Made by a program: the position numbers and the translations under genes. From Candidatus Caccovivens faecavium (GTDB taxonomy: Bacteria; Bacillota; Clostridia; Christensenellales; UBA1242), in the NCBI GenBank assembly GCA_018715545.1, contig DVLK01000005.1, positions 1 to 9,180 on the forward strand: a stretch of 9,180 nucleotides of DNA, written 5' to 3'. The notes under the pieces were generated by a model that did no database searches, was not told the origin of the DNA, and was given only the letters and a program-made list of their open reading frames with translations. Positions 1 to 6,524 of this stretch are shown here, one piece after another (the first letter of the stretch is position 1; every line of letters starts with the position of its first letter).

Positions 1-845
1 GACAACAAAGAACAATTAGTTTTTGTCAATATATAAACGGAGACTTCTCCATAGAAAATCGTGCTTTTCACAATTTAACAAAAACAGAACGAGATTTAAT
101 TCTGGATTATAAATTAATGATTTATTTTTGCGAAGGCAACGACAAAGAGAAATTAGATTGGTTTAAGATTATAAACATTGCGGGAGAAAAACTGACAGAT
201 CAAGAGTTAAGAAATGCAGTCTATACAGGGCCATGGTTAACAAATGCAAAATTGCATTTTAGTAAAACAAATTGTGCAGCTTATCTTTTAGCAAAGGATT
301 ATGTTAACGGTTCACCTATAAGACAAGAATATTTAGAAACGGCACTTTCGTGGATAAATAATGGAAATGTGGAAGAATATATGTCAATTCATCAACACGA
401 TCCTAATGCTAATGAGTTATGGACTTATTTCAGAAATGTTATTGAATGGGTTCAACTAACATTTACAAATTATAGAAAAGAGATGAAAGGCATAAATTGG
501 GGTGCTCTATATAATCAATTTAAAAATAATACCTACGATACTGACATATTAGAACAAGAAATACAAACACTTATGATAGACGATGATGTTACAAACAAAA
601 AAGGTATATATTTTTATGTTCTTACTCGCAATGAAAAGTATCTTAATATTCGAGCATTTACAGAAAATCAAAAAAGAAGTGCTTACGAAAAACAAAATGG
701 AATATGTAAAACCTGCGGGAAGCATTTTGATATAAAGGAAATGGAAGCTGATCATATAACTCCTTGGCATGCTGGTGGGAAAACTTCGGTTGACAATTGT
801 CAAATGTTATGTAAAGATTGTAATAGAAGAAAATCTGGAAAATAA
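1..845 (+). CDS. DUF262/GmrSD-like protein with C-terminal HNH nuclease, 5'-truncated by window edge
   Basis: The reading frame is already open at the first base. Codons from position 3 read QQRTI, and the two bases before fit the glycine of the DGQQRT motif that marks DUF262 (GmrS-like, ParB/sulfiredoxin-fold nucleotide-binding) proteins. The methionine at 117 is therefore internal, and the N-terminal part lies outside the window. The C-terminus is a classical HNH module: CKTC at about 705-716, ADHI with the catalytic histidine at about 750-755, DN at about 792-797, then two more zinc cysteines (CKDC). Known DUF262-nuclease proteins such as GmrSD are modification-dependent restriction enzymes that cut modified phage DNA; that role is inferred here. 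The gene ends 11 bases before the membrane-protein gene, so the two are probably co-transcribed. Family assignment is fairly sure; the substrate is not. Confidence 0.85.
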   Translation, partial: QQRTISFCQYINGDFSIENRAFHNLTKTERDLILDYKLMIYFCEGNDKEKLDWFKIINIAGEKLTDQELRNAVYTGPWLTNAKLHFSKTNCAAYLLAKDYVNGSPIRQEYLETALSWINNGNVEEYMSIHQHDPNANELWTYFRNVIEWVQLTFTNYRKEMKGINWGALYNQFKNNTYDTDILEQEIQTLMIDDDVTNKKGIYFYVLTRNEKYLNIRAFTENQKRSAYEKQNGICKTCGKHFDIKEMEADHITPWHAGGKTSVDNCQMLCKDCNRRKSGK

Positions 846-850
846 AAGGG
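845..850 (+). promoter_or_regulatory. Ribosome binding site for the membrane protein
   Basis: AAAGGG starts on the last base of the upstream TAA stop and lies 6 bases before the ATG at 857. This close coupling supports co-expression with the DUF262-HNH gene. Confidence 0.55.
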
Positions 851-856
851 ATAAAA

Positions 857-1510
857 ATGAACGAAAAGAAAAAATTGTTAATGCATAGATTAATTTGGTT
901 GAGTTTAACTATACTTATAATATTGTTACCAATTATTATTAATGCTTTTCAACCAAAATTACAATTGATAGATAGTGAATGTTATGTAGACTACTATGAA
1001 TACTCAGATACAACCAGTTGTGATATTACATTATATTTTAATCGAGAAGTTAATAGTGGATATGCTACAATTAATTTTTATGATTCTAATAACAATTTAA
1101 TTGACAGCATAGAAGAATATTTTTTTAGTGATGGAAAGGAAGCTTCAAATTTATACACTTCTATTGATGGCAATGTTGATTCTTACGAAATAGTAGCATA
1201 CGACTTTGAAACCTATAGTGGTATATATGGAATATACGGATTACTTATAGTAGCTATTCCTATGTTAATTTCTGCACTTTTACTTTCATATAAAGAATGT
1301 AATTACAATGGGAAAACAATATCTGTTTATGCAGGATTTTATCATCATACTCTAAGAGTTGATGGAGAATTATGTGATGAACATAACACTCTTATATCTT
1401 TTACTTCAATAAAATTAAGTACAACTGATAAAGATAATAGCAAAATTGAAGCTAATATTAGTTTAACCAATCGAATTGCTATCAAAGTTAACGATAAATT
1501 ATGTAAATAA
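857..1510 (+). CDS. Unrecognised membrane protein with two transmembrane segments
   Basis: This 217-residue protein is not a family I recognise. A basic N-terminus (MNEKKKLLMHR) is followed by a hydrophobic helix at about residues 12-30. Next comes an acidic, Tyr/Asp/Ser-rich segment of about 90 residues (35-122) with two cysteines (42 and 55), probably extracytoplasmic, then a second helix at about 124-144. The C-terminal domain (about 148-217) looks all-beta and may be cytoplasmic. It contains an apparent internal repeat: a strand ending LRVDGEL near 166-172 and one ending IKVNDKL near 209-215. The gene sits 11 bases behind the DUF262-HNH gene, so it may be its membrane partner. That link rests on position alone. 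Confidence 0.7.
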   Translation: MNEKKKLLMHRLIWLSLTILIILLPIIINAFQPKLQLIDSECYVDYYEYSDTTSCDITLYFNREVNSGYATINFYDSNNNLIDSIEEYFFSDGKEASNLYTSIDGNVDSYEIVAYDFETYSGIYGIYGLLIVAIPMLISALLLSYKECNYNGKTISVYAGFYHHTLRVDGELCDEHNTLISFTSIKLSTTDKDNSKIEANISLTNRIAIKVNDKLCK

Positions 1511-1610
1511 AAAAAGACCATCTAATTTTTAATGCAAAACTATTTTAATTTAGCCTTTATAATTATATTGATTGATAGTTTTAAATAACATTTATATAAC
1601 CCTTTGCCAC

Positions 1611-1639
1611 TTAATATAAAAATAGAAGTTAGTTATAAT
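1611..1639 (+). promoter_or_regulatory. Candidate promoter of the SLOG gene
   Basis: A perfect -10 box TATAAT (1634-1639) follows a weak -35 TTAATA (1611-1616, 4 of 6 consensus bases) with a 17-base spacer. It gives a leader of about 40 bases and implies the SLOG gene is transcribed separately from the two genes upstream. Confidence 0.5.
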
Positions 1640-1685
1640 AAGTGGAAATATCATCTATTTTATTCCCTTTTTATAGGAGAATAAA

Positions 1686-2138
1686 ATGGAAATAAATAGA
1701 AATAAAATTGTTGCTTTTGCCGGTCATAGATATGAATGGCAATCGATAGGAGTAGACGAAAAACTATTACAAGTGTTAGAAGATTTAATCAATAAAGGCT
1801 ATACAATATTTTATGACGGAAATTATGGAGCTTTTGATAATAAGTGCAGAAATGCAGTTTTGAAACTTAAAAATAAATATCCACACATAAAACTTATTTT
1901 AATCTTAACATATTATCACCACGACAAAGAAAAATATCCAATACCATCATATTACGATGAAACTATTTTACCGGAACTAGAAGATTTGCACTACAAACAA
2001 AAAATCACAAAACGAAACGAGTGGATAATCGATAATTGCGACCTACTTGTCTGTCACATCCAAGAAGCCTACAAAAGCGGTGCTTATAACACTGTCAAAT
2101 ACGCCCAAAAGCAAAACAAACCTATAATTTATATATAA
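1686..2138 (+). CDS. SLOG-family (DUF1273-type) nucleotide-binding protein
   Basis: This 150-residue Rossmann-like protein shows SLOG features. AFAGHR (residues 10-15) sits at the end of the first beta strand, and GYTIFYDGNYGAFD (38-51) gives the glycine-rich loop. LILILTYYH (70-78) is a central strand. KRNEWIIDNCDLLVCH (109-124) and SGAYNTVKYAQKQNKPIIYI (131-150) form the typical ending, where the family often has GGT before the helix. SLOG proteins are proposed to bind nucleotides or nucleotide-derived signals, and several lie in phage-defence systems as sensors. The single-domain form has no visible effector. A strong ribosome binding site AGGAGA (1675-1680) fixes the ATG. The gene converges on the ATPase/RloB operon. 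The family call is fairly sure; the role is unknown. Confidence 0.75.
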   Translation: MEINRNKIVAFAGHRYEWQSIGVDEKLLQVLEDLINKGYTIFYDGNYGAFDNKCRNAVLKLKNKYPHIKLILILTYYHHDKEKYPIPSYYDETILPELEDLHYKQKITKRNEWIIDNCDLLVCHIQEAYKSGAYNTVKYAQKQNKPIIYI

Positions 2139-2160
2139 AAAGCCAGAGATTTGCTCTGGC
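2137..2160 (-). terminator. Intrinsic terminator for minus-strand transcripts
   Basis: A perfect 7-bp GC-rich stem, GCCAGAG (2142-2148) and CTCTGGC (2154-2160), encloses a 5-base loop. On the minus strand it is followed directly by TTTTT (2141-2137). It would stop transcripts from the RloB operon and from the small RNA candidate just upstream. On the plus strand there is no T-run, although the hairpin directly follows the SLOG stop codon. Confidence 0.75.
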
Positions 2161-2219
2161 CAACTTCTTGTTTTTCGCGTCTGGCAATATTCAATTCGCA
2201 CGCAAATTACAAGAAGTTG
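2161..2219. repeat. 11-bp perfect inverted repeat (long hairpin)
   Basis: CAACTTCTTGT (2161-2171) and ACAAGAAGTTG (2209-2219) are perfect complements. Inside them GCGT (2177-2180) can pair with ACGC (2200-2203), extending the hairpin past an internal loop. It abuts the terminator hairpin with no spacer. Confidence 0.75.
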
Positions 2220-2340
2220 ATTGATTTTAGTAAACATAAGCTTTACCTCCTTTATCAATGGAAGAAAAATGCCTTTGCTTGCTTTAATTAACTTTTTAAC
2301 GCGAATTGCTATCTTTATGATAGTTAATATTGCCATGATA

Positions 2341-2985
2341 TTATATAACATCACATTTTTTTAAAACAAACTCTATAAACGCATGTAAATTTAATGATGG
2401 ATTTTCTTTATAATATTTTGTGCCTTTATATTCTTGAAGATGACAATTTTTGGAGTTAAATGACTCCAATTCTTTGGCATAACTTATTGCGTTAATTACA
2501 TCGGGCATTGTTATACTATTAAGAATAGATTTAACATTATCTTCTTTTTTCACATCATCCCAAGAATTAAAGTTGCAATCATACAAAGTGTTTATGTCAT
2601 CTTTGTAGTTCTGTTTGTTTGCGTATGATTTACGATATCTTGTTTTATGTAAAATCAACCACAACTCAAAGCAAAAATTTGTATAGCATAAATTATATTT
2701 ACATTTTTTTATTATTCTTGCTTCTTTGACATCATCCATAATGTGCGTAAATTTTTTAATATTCTCATCCGTATTCCCTTCGTAGTCACAAATATGAAAA
2801 TATGGAAACTCCTTATATCCATTGAAATTGGATTTTACAAATGAAGTTGGTTTTGTTTTCTTTTTTACAAATTTTACGGTATAGTGATAATTTCCATTGT
2901 TTATAAGTTGTTGCAGTTTGTCTAAATATAACAATTCACCATCACCCTCAGTGGATACATAAAAGGTTTTATTTGCTTTTTTCAT
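2341..2985 (-). CDS. rloB: RloB-family (TOPRIM-like) protein, partner of the upstream ATPase
   Basis: This 214-residue protein carries RloB signatures. TEGDGELLYLDKL near residues 12-24 holds the conserved glutamates (E13, E17). HICDYEGN (64-71) sits where TOPRIM-type folds have their acidic metal site. NFCFELWLILH (103-113) matches the family's NxxFExWLLLH motif. RloB proteins are predicted nucleases that work with an AAA ATPase, as in AbiL-type abortive infection. The start is fixed by GAGAGGTG (2999-2992), 6 bases before the ATG. The gene overlaps the ATPase gene by 17 bases, so translation is probably coupled. The metal site reads DYE rather than DxD. It is the last gene before the terminator at 2160-2137. 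Symbol given by family resemblance. Confidence 0.75.
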   Translation of the reverse strand: MKKANKTFYVSTEGDGELLYLDKLQQLINNGNYHYTVKFVKKKTKPTSFVKSNFNGYKEFPYFHICDYEGNTDENIKKFTHIMDDVKEARIIKKCKYNLCYTNFCFELWLILHKTRYRKSYANKQNYKDDINTLYDCNFNSWDDVKKEDNVKSILNSITMPDVINAISYAKELESFNSKNCHLQEYKGTKYYKENPSLNLHAFIEFVLKKCDVI

Positions 2986-4291
2986 TTATTACACCTCTCA
3001 TAGCATCTTTGAAGATATCAGTATAATCAATGTCTAAAATAGCCCCATACTTATTCATAAAATAATTTTTTATATAATCTGTTGTATTTCTTACGGAATT
3101 TTCACCTTTTGTACCAAAGTCAGACAATGCATAAAGGACACTACTATGAGTATTTAAATCTTTTTCAACAAATTTAATTTCATCCCTTCTAAATATAGAA
3201 TTGTTTAAATATATAGGGTTGTGTGTGTTAAAAATTAATTGAGCATTGTTAATATTTATTTCATCATTATGAAAAATACTAATTATATTCATCATTAGCA
3301 TTGGATGTAAAGCCCCATCCAGTTCGTCAACCGCTAATACTGAGCCGTTTTGTAAAACGCTTAAAATAATTGGCATTAACTGAATTATTCTTGCTGTTCC
3401 ATAGGATTCTACAACATTTACAGGTATGAATGTGCCTTTGCTTGAGTCTTTATCTTTTTGAATTAATGAAACGGTAACAGTTTTCGAGCTTTCATCTTTA
3501 ATATAAGCAATATCAGAACCGCTAATTCCTGACTGTTTTGCAATATTATTAACAAAAGTATCAATGTAAACTTTTTTATCTTCAAATATAGGTAAGCTAA
3601 ATGTTCCTTCTAACTTAGGAATAATTATTAAATCACTTTCAAACCATTTAATTATATCTTGGCTAAACTTTTTGCTAATATTTTTAAAACCGTTAGTAAG
3701 AAAAATAGAGTCTTCAACCAAAGTTTCGTTAAACATTGATTTTATTTTATCCGTATCAATATCATCTATAAAATCATCTTTATAATCTTTTAATATACTT
3801 AGTCTTTTTAGATTATTTCTCTCTCTTTCAAATATATTGACAAAATTAATATCAAGTTTTTCGTATTCAATTTCTCTAAATTGACTGCTTGACAGAAATT
3901 CTCCTACATTAATAGATAATTCATATAAATAGTGAAAATTATTATAAATAAATTCAATTTTAAAATTTATTGGATTTTCTGCACCAAAAATAAAAGGTAT
4001 TAACTCTAGATTTGATTGAGCATTGGGAGTTCCTGCTATTGGTGGAGCATTTTTAATGGAACCTCGCAATATAATATGTTTTAATGTGTTCATCGCGTCA
4101 AGAATATTGCTTTTGCCGGATGCGTTTGGGCCATATAATACAGAAGATGATAAAACTTCAAAGTTCTTACTTTTTATTTTTTCTTTAAGTAGGCTATAAG
4201 ATAAATCTCTTATTCTAGGAGCCTTTCTCATAGTAAAATTTGCTTCATCTTTATAAGATTTATAATTTTTAACGGAGAAATTAACTAACAT
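2969..4291 (-). CDS. rloA: AAA/ABC-type ATPase of the RloA/AbiLi kind
   Basis: This 440-residue ATPase has Walker A GPNASGKS (residues 54-61) after an N-terminal FSVKNYKSYKDEANF typical of AAA_21 / SMC-like proteins. ESYGTAR (295-301) is the signature-like motif. LAVDELDGALHP (319-330) is Walker B with catalytic E323, and NTHNP (355-359) holds the switch histidine. The middle part (about 80-290) is the variable insertion expected to sense or bind partners. Such ATPases pair with RloB, DUF4435 or OLD-type nucleases in abortive-infection systems (RloAB, AbiL, PARIS-like); the neighbour here fits RloAB/AbiL. GAGGTG (4303-4298), 6 bases before the ATG, fixes the start. It is the first gene of a two-gene operon and seems complete. 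Confidence 0.85.
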   Translation of the reverse strand: MLVNFSVKNYKSYKDEANFTMRKAPRIRDLSYSLLKEKIKSKNFEVLSSSVLYGPNASGKSNILDAMNTLKHIILRGSIKNAPPIAGTPNAQSNLELIPFIFGAENPINFKIEFIYNNFHYLYELSINVGEFLSSSQFREIEYEKLDINFVNIFERERNNLKRLSILKDYKDDFIDDIDTDKIKSMFNETLVEDSIFLTNGFKNISKKFSQDIIKWFESDLIIIPKLEGTFSLPIFEDKKVYIDTFVNNIAKQSGISGSDIAYIKDESSKTVTVSLIQKDKDSSKGTFIPVNVVESYGTARIIQLMPIILSVLQNGSVLAVDELDGALHPMLMMNIISIFHNDEININNAQLIFNTHNPIYLNNSIFRRDEIKFVEKDLNTHSSVLYALSDFGTKGENSVRNTTDYIKNYFMNKYGAILDIDYTDIFKDAMRGVINEKSK

Positions 4292-4309
4292 AGTTCACAC
4301 CTCATTGAT

Positions 4310-4338
4310 ATATTATCATAATTTTTTAAATAAATCAA
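4310..4338 (-). promoter_or_regulatory. Candidate promoter of the ATPase/RloB operon
   Basis: On the minus strand, a -35 TTGATT (4338-4333) and -10 TAATAT (4315-4310) are 17 bases apart, each with 4 of 6 consensus bases. GATAAT two bases further upstream is an alternative -10. Either gives a very short leader ahead of the GAGGTG ribosome binding site. Confidence 0.45.
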
Positions 4339-4341
4339 CCC

Positions 4342-4364
4342 TTATTGCAAAATTTCTGCAATAA
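4342..4364. promoter_or_regulatory. Perfect dyad just upstream of the ATPase promoter, possible operator
   Basis: TTATTGCA (4342-4349) and TGCAATAA (4357-4364) are perfect inverted half-sites around a 7-base centre. The dyad lies 3 bases upstream of the proposed -35 box, a typical operator or activator position. No obvious regulator gene is in the window. Confidence 0.4.
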
Positions 4365-4382
4365 CATTTTATTATATGTTGA

Positions 4383-4406
4383 TTTTAGTTAAATTGTTAA
4401 CTAAAA
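4383..4406. repeat. 10-bp AT-only palindrome in the intergenic region
   Basis: TTTTAGTTAA (4383-4392) and TTAACTAAAA (4397-4406) form a perfect 10-bp stem with a 4-base loop (ATTG). It lies 46 bases beyond the stop of the ParB-fold gene. Neither strand has a T-run behind it, so it is a poor terminator; it may be a protein-binding dyad or a weak 3' hairpin. Confidence 0.5.
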
Positions 4407-4452
4407 AAAGTAAATTTATGCAATTATTTTTGTAAAAAGCATTTTGTCTTTT

Positions 4453-5325
4453 CTACGATTTAATGTTTTTTAAATATTCTTGTGCTAAAAGATATAAACC
4501 TTTCCCTTTTTCATTTTTCTTAATAATTCTTTTATCTACCATTTTATTTAATGCATTATCTATTGTAATAGCGTATTCTTTATTTATATCACTTCTTCCT
4601 AATATCGTAGAAATAGGAGTATAATCTATATTTTCATTATCAAAAGCTATTTTCTTTAAATTGTTGATATTTTGTTTTGAGAGTTCTAATATTGATAAAA
4701 AAGTGGTGGATGGATTTTTGATATTTAAACATTTAGAAATTAAAGATGAAGTTTCCAAATAGTTATCATAATCCTTTATGTTTGCTAGAATTGTAAAGCT
4801 ATTTAACAGTTCGCCTAAATCTTCTAAACAATTTTTGATATCATTTATTTCCTTAGGTAAGAATAGTAAATTAATTGCTTGATACTGTAAATTAGGTATT
4901 TTAAAATCTTTTTCAGTTTGCTTGCAAAAATTTATGAAATCATCTGTCAGTCCTGAATATTCTTTAAATTCCAAACTTTCGAGTTCTGCATATAATTTTC
5001 TTAACAATTCCTCATCATCTTGTCCTACTATAGAATTGTGGCTTAATTGAATTGCTAATGCTTTATCTTTTGAAAGTTTATCTTTACAAAGCATTACTTG
5101 TATTTCATTTAGTCCGGCCTCAATAGAAGCCATTACTCTGTGGTTGCCAGAAAGCACCTCAATTTTATTATCTTCATTGTAATAGCAAAATGGGACTGAA
5201 GTTAGTTTACCATCTTTCTTTATATTTGAAACCAACTTTTCATATTCTTCAGGTTTCATATATCTTGCATTGACTTCTAAAAGTTTTATTTTTCTTGGGT
5301 CTATTTTTATAATTTCTGTTTCCAT
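4453..5325 (-). CDS. ParB-fold (ParB/Srx N-terminal domain) protein, phage type
   Basis: This 290-residue protein opens with a ParB N-terminal domain: KIKLLEVNARYM (12-23), then VLSGNHRVMASIEAG (57-71), where GNHR replaces the GERR/GQQR loop of related proteins. AIQLSHNSIVGQDDEELL (91-108) matches my recollection of phage ParB-like proteins found beside Mom-like genes. The C-terminus (about 235-290) looks like a winged-helix domain. ParB folds bind CTP or ATP, and some are nucleases; the activity here is unknown. An ATG lies 27 bases upstream (5352-5350), but AGGAGG (5341-5336) sits between the two ATGs and 10 bases before the one at 5325, so that is the real start. The gene overlaps the Mom-like gene by 19 bases and is last in the operon. 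It lacks the centromere-partition context of a true ParB. Confidence 0.75.
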   Translation of the reverse strand: METEIIKIDPRKIKLLEVNARYMKPEEYEKLVSNIKKDGKLTSVPFCYYNEDNKIEVLSGNHRVMASIEAGLNEIQVMLCKDKLSKDKALAIQLSHNSIVGQDDEELLRKLYAELESLEFKEYSGLTDDFINFCKQTEKDFKIPNLQYQAINLLFLPKEINDIKNCLEDLGELLNSFTILANIKDYDNYLETSSLISKCLNIKNPSTTFLSILELSKQNINNLKKIAFDNENIDYTPISTILGRSDINKEYAITIDNALNKMVDKRIIKKNEKGKGLYLLAQEYLKNIKS

Positions 5326-6524
5326 AAGCTTACAGCCTCCTTTAATGTCCAATTACCAAATTTTGAAATATATGTTAAGTTAAATGATTTATCTTCTAAT
5401 TCTTTTCTAGTATGTAAATCAAACAAACCTCTATATTTTATAGAACTTTTATGTTTCGTAAATACATTAGTAAATATACTTTTAACTTCTTTGCTAACTA
5501 ATCTTTCAGCCAACATTTTCACATCTTTACTTAAAATACAATATAAAACAAGTTTGCTTAACTTATTTATTGAACTTTTAACACAAAAATCTGTCATCAA
5601 ATAAACTGACGGATGCTCAATATCCTTTGGTGGTTTATGATTATAATCATTTGTTAAACCAAAGACTCCAAATATTTTGTTTCCGCTAAATAATCCATAA
5701 CAAACTTTAGGAGTGCCGGTAAAGTGAATTTGTTTGCTTAAATATTTTTGTCTTAAAGAATTGAACTGAGTATGATTTAATTGCTTTAAGGCAACATGTT
5801 CAATATTATCATTTTCAATAGTATCAAAAGACAATTGTTTATCTGTTTTGTTGTTTTGTTTGGATATTAACATATTGTTTTCTATGCAATTTGAGAATAT
5901 CTTAATAGTTTTACTATGCAATACTTTATATTTCCCCAAATTATTGATATCCTTTTTAGATAAAATTATGAAACTTGTACCAATATCAAGTAATTGTTCA
6001 TGCAAACTTTTCTTTAAATTGTTAGAATCTCTATTGTCAATTATCAACAAATCTTCTTTTTCTGGCAATTTTGTAAAATCTTTTAAACTCATTTGCTTAA
6101 AATCTGTTAATTTTATGTCTTCTCCTTCAACTTTTTGCACTATTTGTTTAACCAATAAATCTAAATTTTTAATTATATTATCATTTAACCTTGTGGAGTG
6201 ATAATTGCTTTCTTTATGAAGGATTTTATTTCCAATAATTGCTAATGCAACTTTCTCTACACTTGAATAAACATCTTGATTTTCTATTCGTAAAGATTTA
6301 CACACATGGTCTGGAAGAATAATTTTTTTATCCCTATTTAAATAATATTCTGCAAGTAATGTGTTACAAAAATCAACATCGTCACCAATTATTGATGACG
6401 ATGTTGATTTACTTATTAATTTTTCTATCTGTAAGTACTTAGACCCATAGATATAAATATTTCTAAATTTATTTTCATTAATAAAGTTAGAAATGTAATT
6501 GTTGACTATTGTCTTTATTCTCAT
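5307..6524 (-). CDS. Mom-like DNA modification protein fused to a degenerate methyltransferase-like N-terminus
   Basis: The C-terminal half (about residues 244-375 of 405) matches what I recall of phage Mom-like, GNAT-fold 'antirestriction adenine modification' proteins. It reads LKQLNHTQFNSLRQKYL (246-262), FGVFGLTND (285-293), VYLMTDFCV (307-315), KLSKLVLYCILSK (321-333), AERLV (339-343) and IKYRGLF (362-368). Phage Mu Mom turns adenine in DNA into an N6-modified base that resists restriction; a similar role is inferred. The N-terminal half resembles the Rossmann/methyltransferase-like part of the same family (GDDVDFCNTLLAEYYL, 48-63). At the expected catalytic PPF/PPY position it reads DNRDSNN (163-169), so it is probably not an active methyltransferase. 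The start overlaps the DUF488 gene by 38 bases, implying coupled translation. Related phage genes sit near ParB-like genes, as here. Confidence 0.65.
   Translation of the reverse strand: MRIKTIVNNYISNFINENKFRNIYIYGSKYLQIEKLISKSTSSSIIGDDVDFCNTLLAEYYLNRDKKIILPDHVCKSLRIENQDVYSSVEKVALAIIGNKILHKESNYHSTRLNDNIIKNLDLLVKQIVQKVEGEDIKLTDFKQMSLKDFTKLPEKEDLLIIDNRDSNNLKKSLHEQLLDIGTSFIILSKKDINNLGKYKVLHSKTIKIFSNCIENNMLISKQNNKTDKQLSFDTIENDNIEHVALKQLNHTQFNSLRQKYLSKQIHFTGTPKVCYGLFSGNKIFGVFGLTNDYNHKPPKDIEHPSVYLMTDFCVKSSINKLSKLVLYCILSKDVKMLAERLVSKEVKSIFTNVFTKHKSSIKYRGLFDLHTRKELEDKSFNLTYISKFGNWTLKEAVSLWKQKL

Larger units (their letters stand above)
2137..2345 (-). ncRNA. Candidate compact structured RNA with an embedded translation start
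   Basis: Read on the minus strand, these elements come in order. A TATAAT -10 box (2345-2340) has a weak -35 TTGTTT 18 bases upstream (2369-2364). GGCAATATT (2334-2326) lies where transcription would start, and AATTCGC (2307-2301) follows. A perfect AAAGGAGG Shine-Dalgarno lies 8 bases before an ATG (2237-2235). GCGAATT (2199-2193) and AATATTGCC (2191-2183) are exact complements of the two 5' blocks. An 11-bp hairpin (arms 2219-2209 and 2171-2161) overlaps this part, and the terminator at 2160-2137 closes the unit. Pairing of the two ends around a start site recalls type I toxin mRNAs. The peptide from the ATG (MFTKINQLLVICVRIEY...) reaches the terminator without a stop codon, which argues against a simple toxin gene. 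It may also be just the 3' UTR of the RloB operon. Confidence 0.35.

Noticed and set aside
549..803. Minus-strand frame of 84 codons
   Set aside because: Antisense to the HNH domain, which is clearly coding on the plus strand.
2161..2219. Integron attC site
   Set aside because: The long imperfect hairpin suggested it, but the flanks do not match the RYYYAAC / GTTRRRY core sites and there is no integrase.
2043..2354. Minus-strand frame of 103 codons between the RloB and SLOG genes
   Set aside because: It crosses the intrinsic terminator and runs antisense into the SLOG gene. Only the Shine-Dalgarno/ATG at 2237 inside it is of interest and is reported under the structured RNA.
4383..4406. Terminator for the ParB-fold operon
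   Set aside because: The stem is AT-only and no T-run follows on the minus strand, so it is listed only as a palindrome.
5326..5352. Upstream ATG (5352) as start of the ParB-fold gene
   Set aside because: The AGGAGG ribosome binding site lies downstream of it and is well placed for the ATG at 5325.
5848..6201. Plus-strand frame of 117 codons
   Set aside because: Fully antisense to the Mom-like gene, with hydrophobic composition typical of shadows in AT-rich DNA and no start signals.
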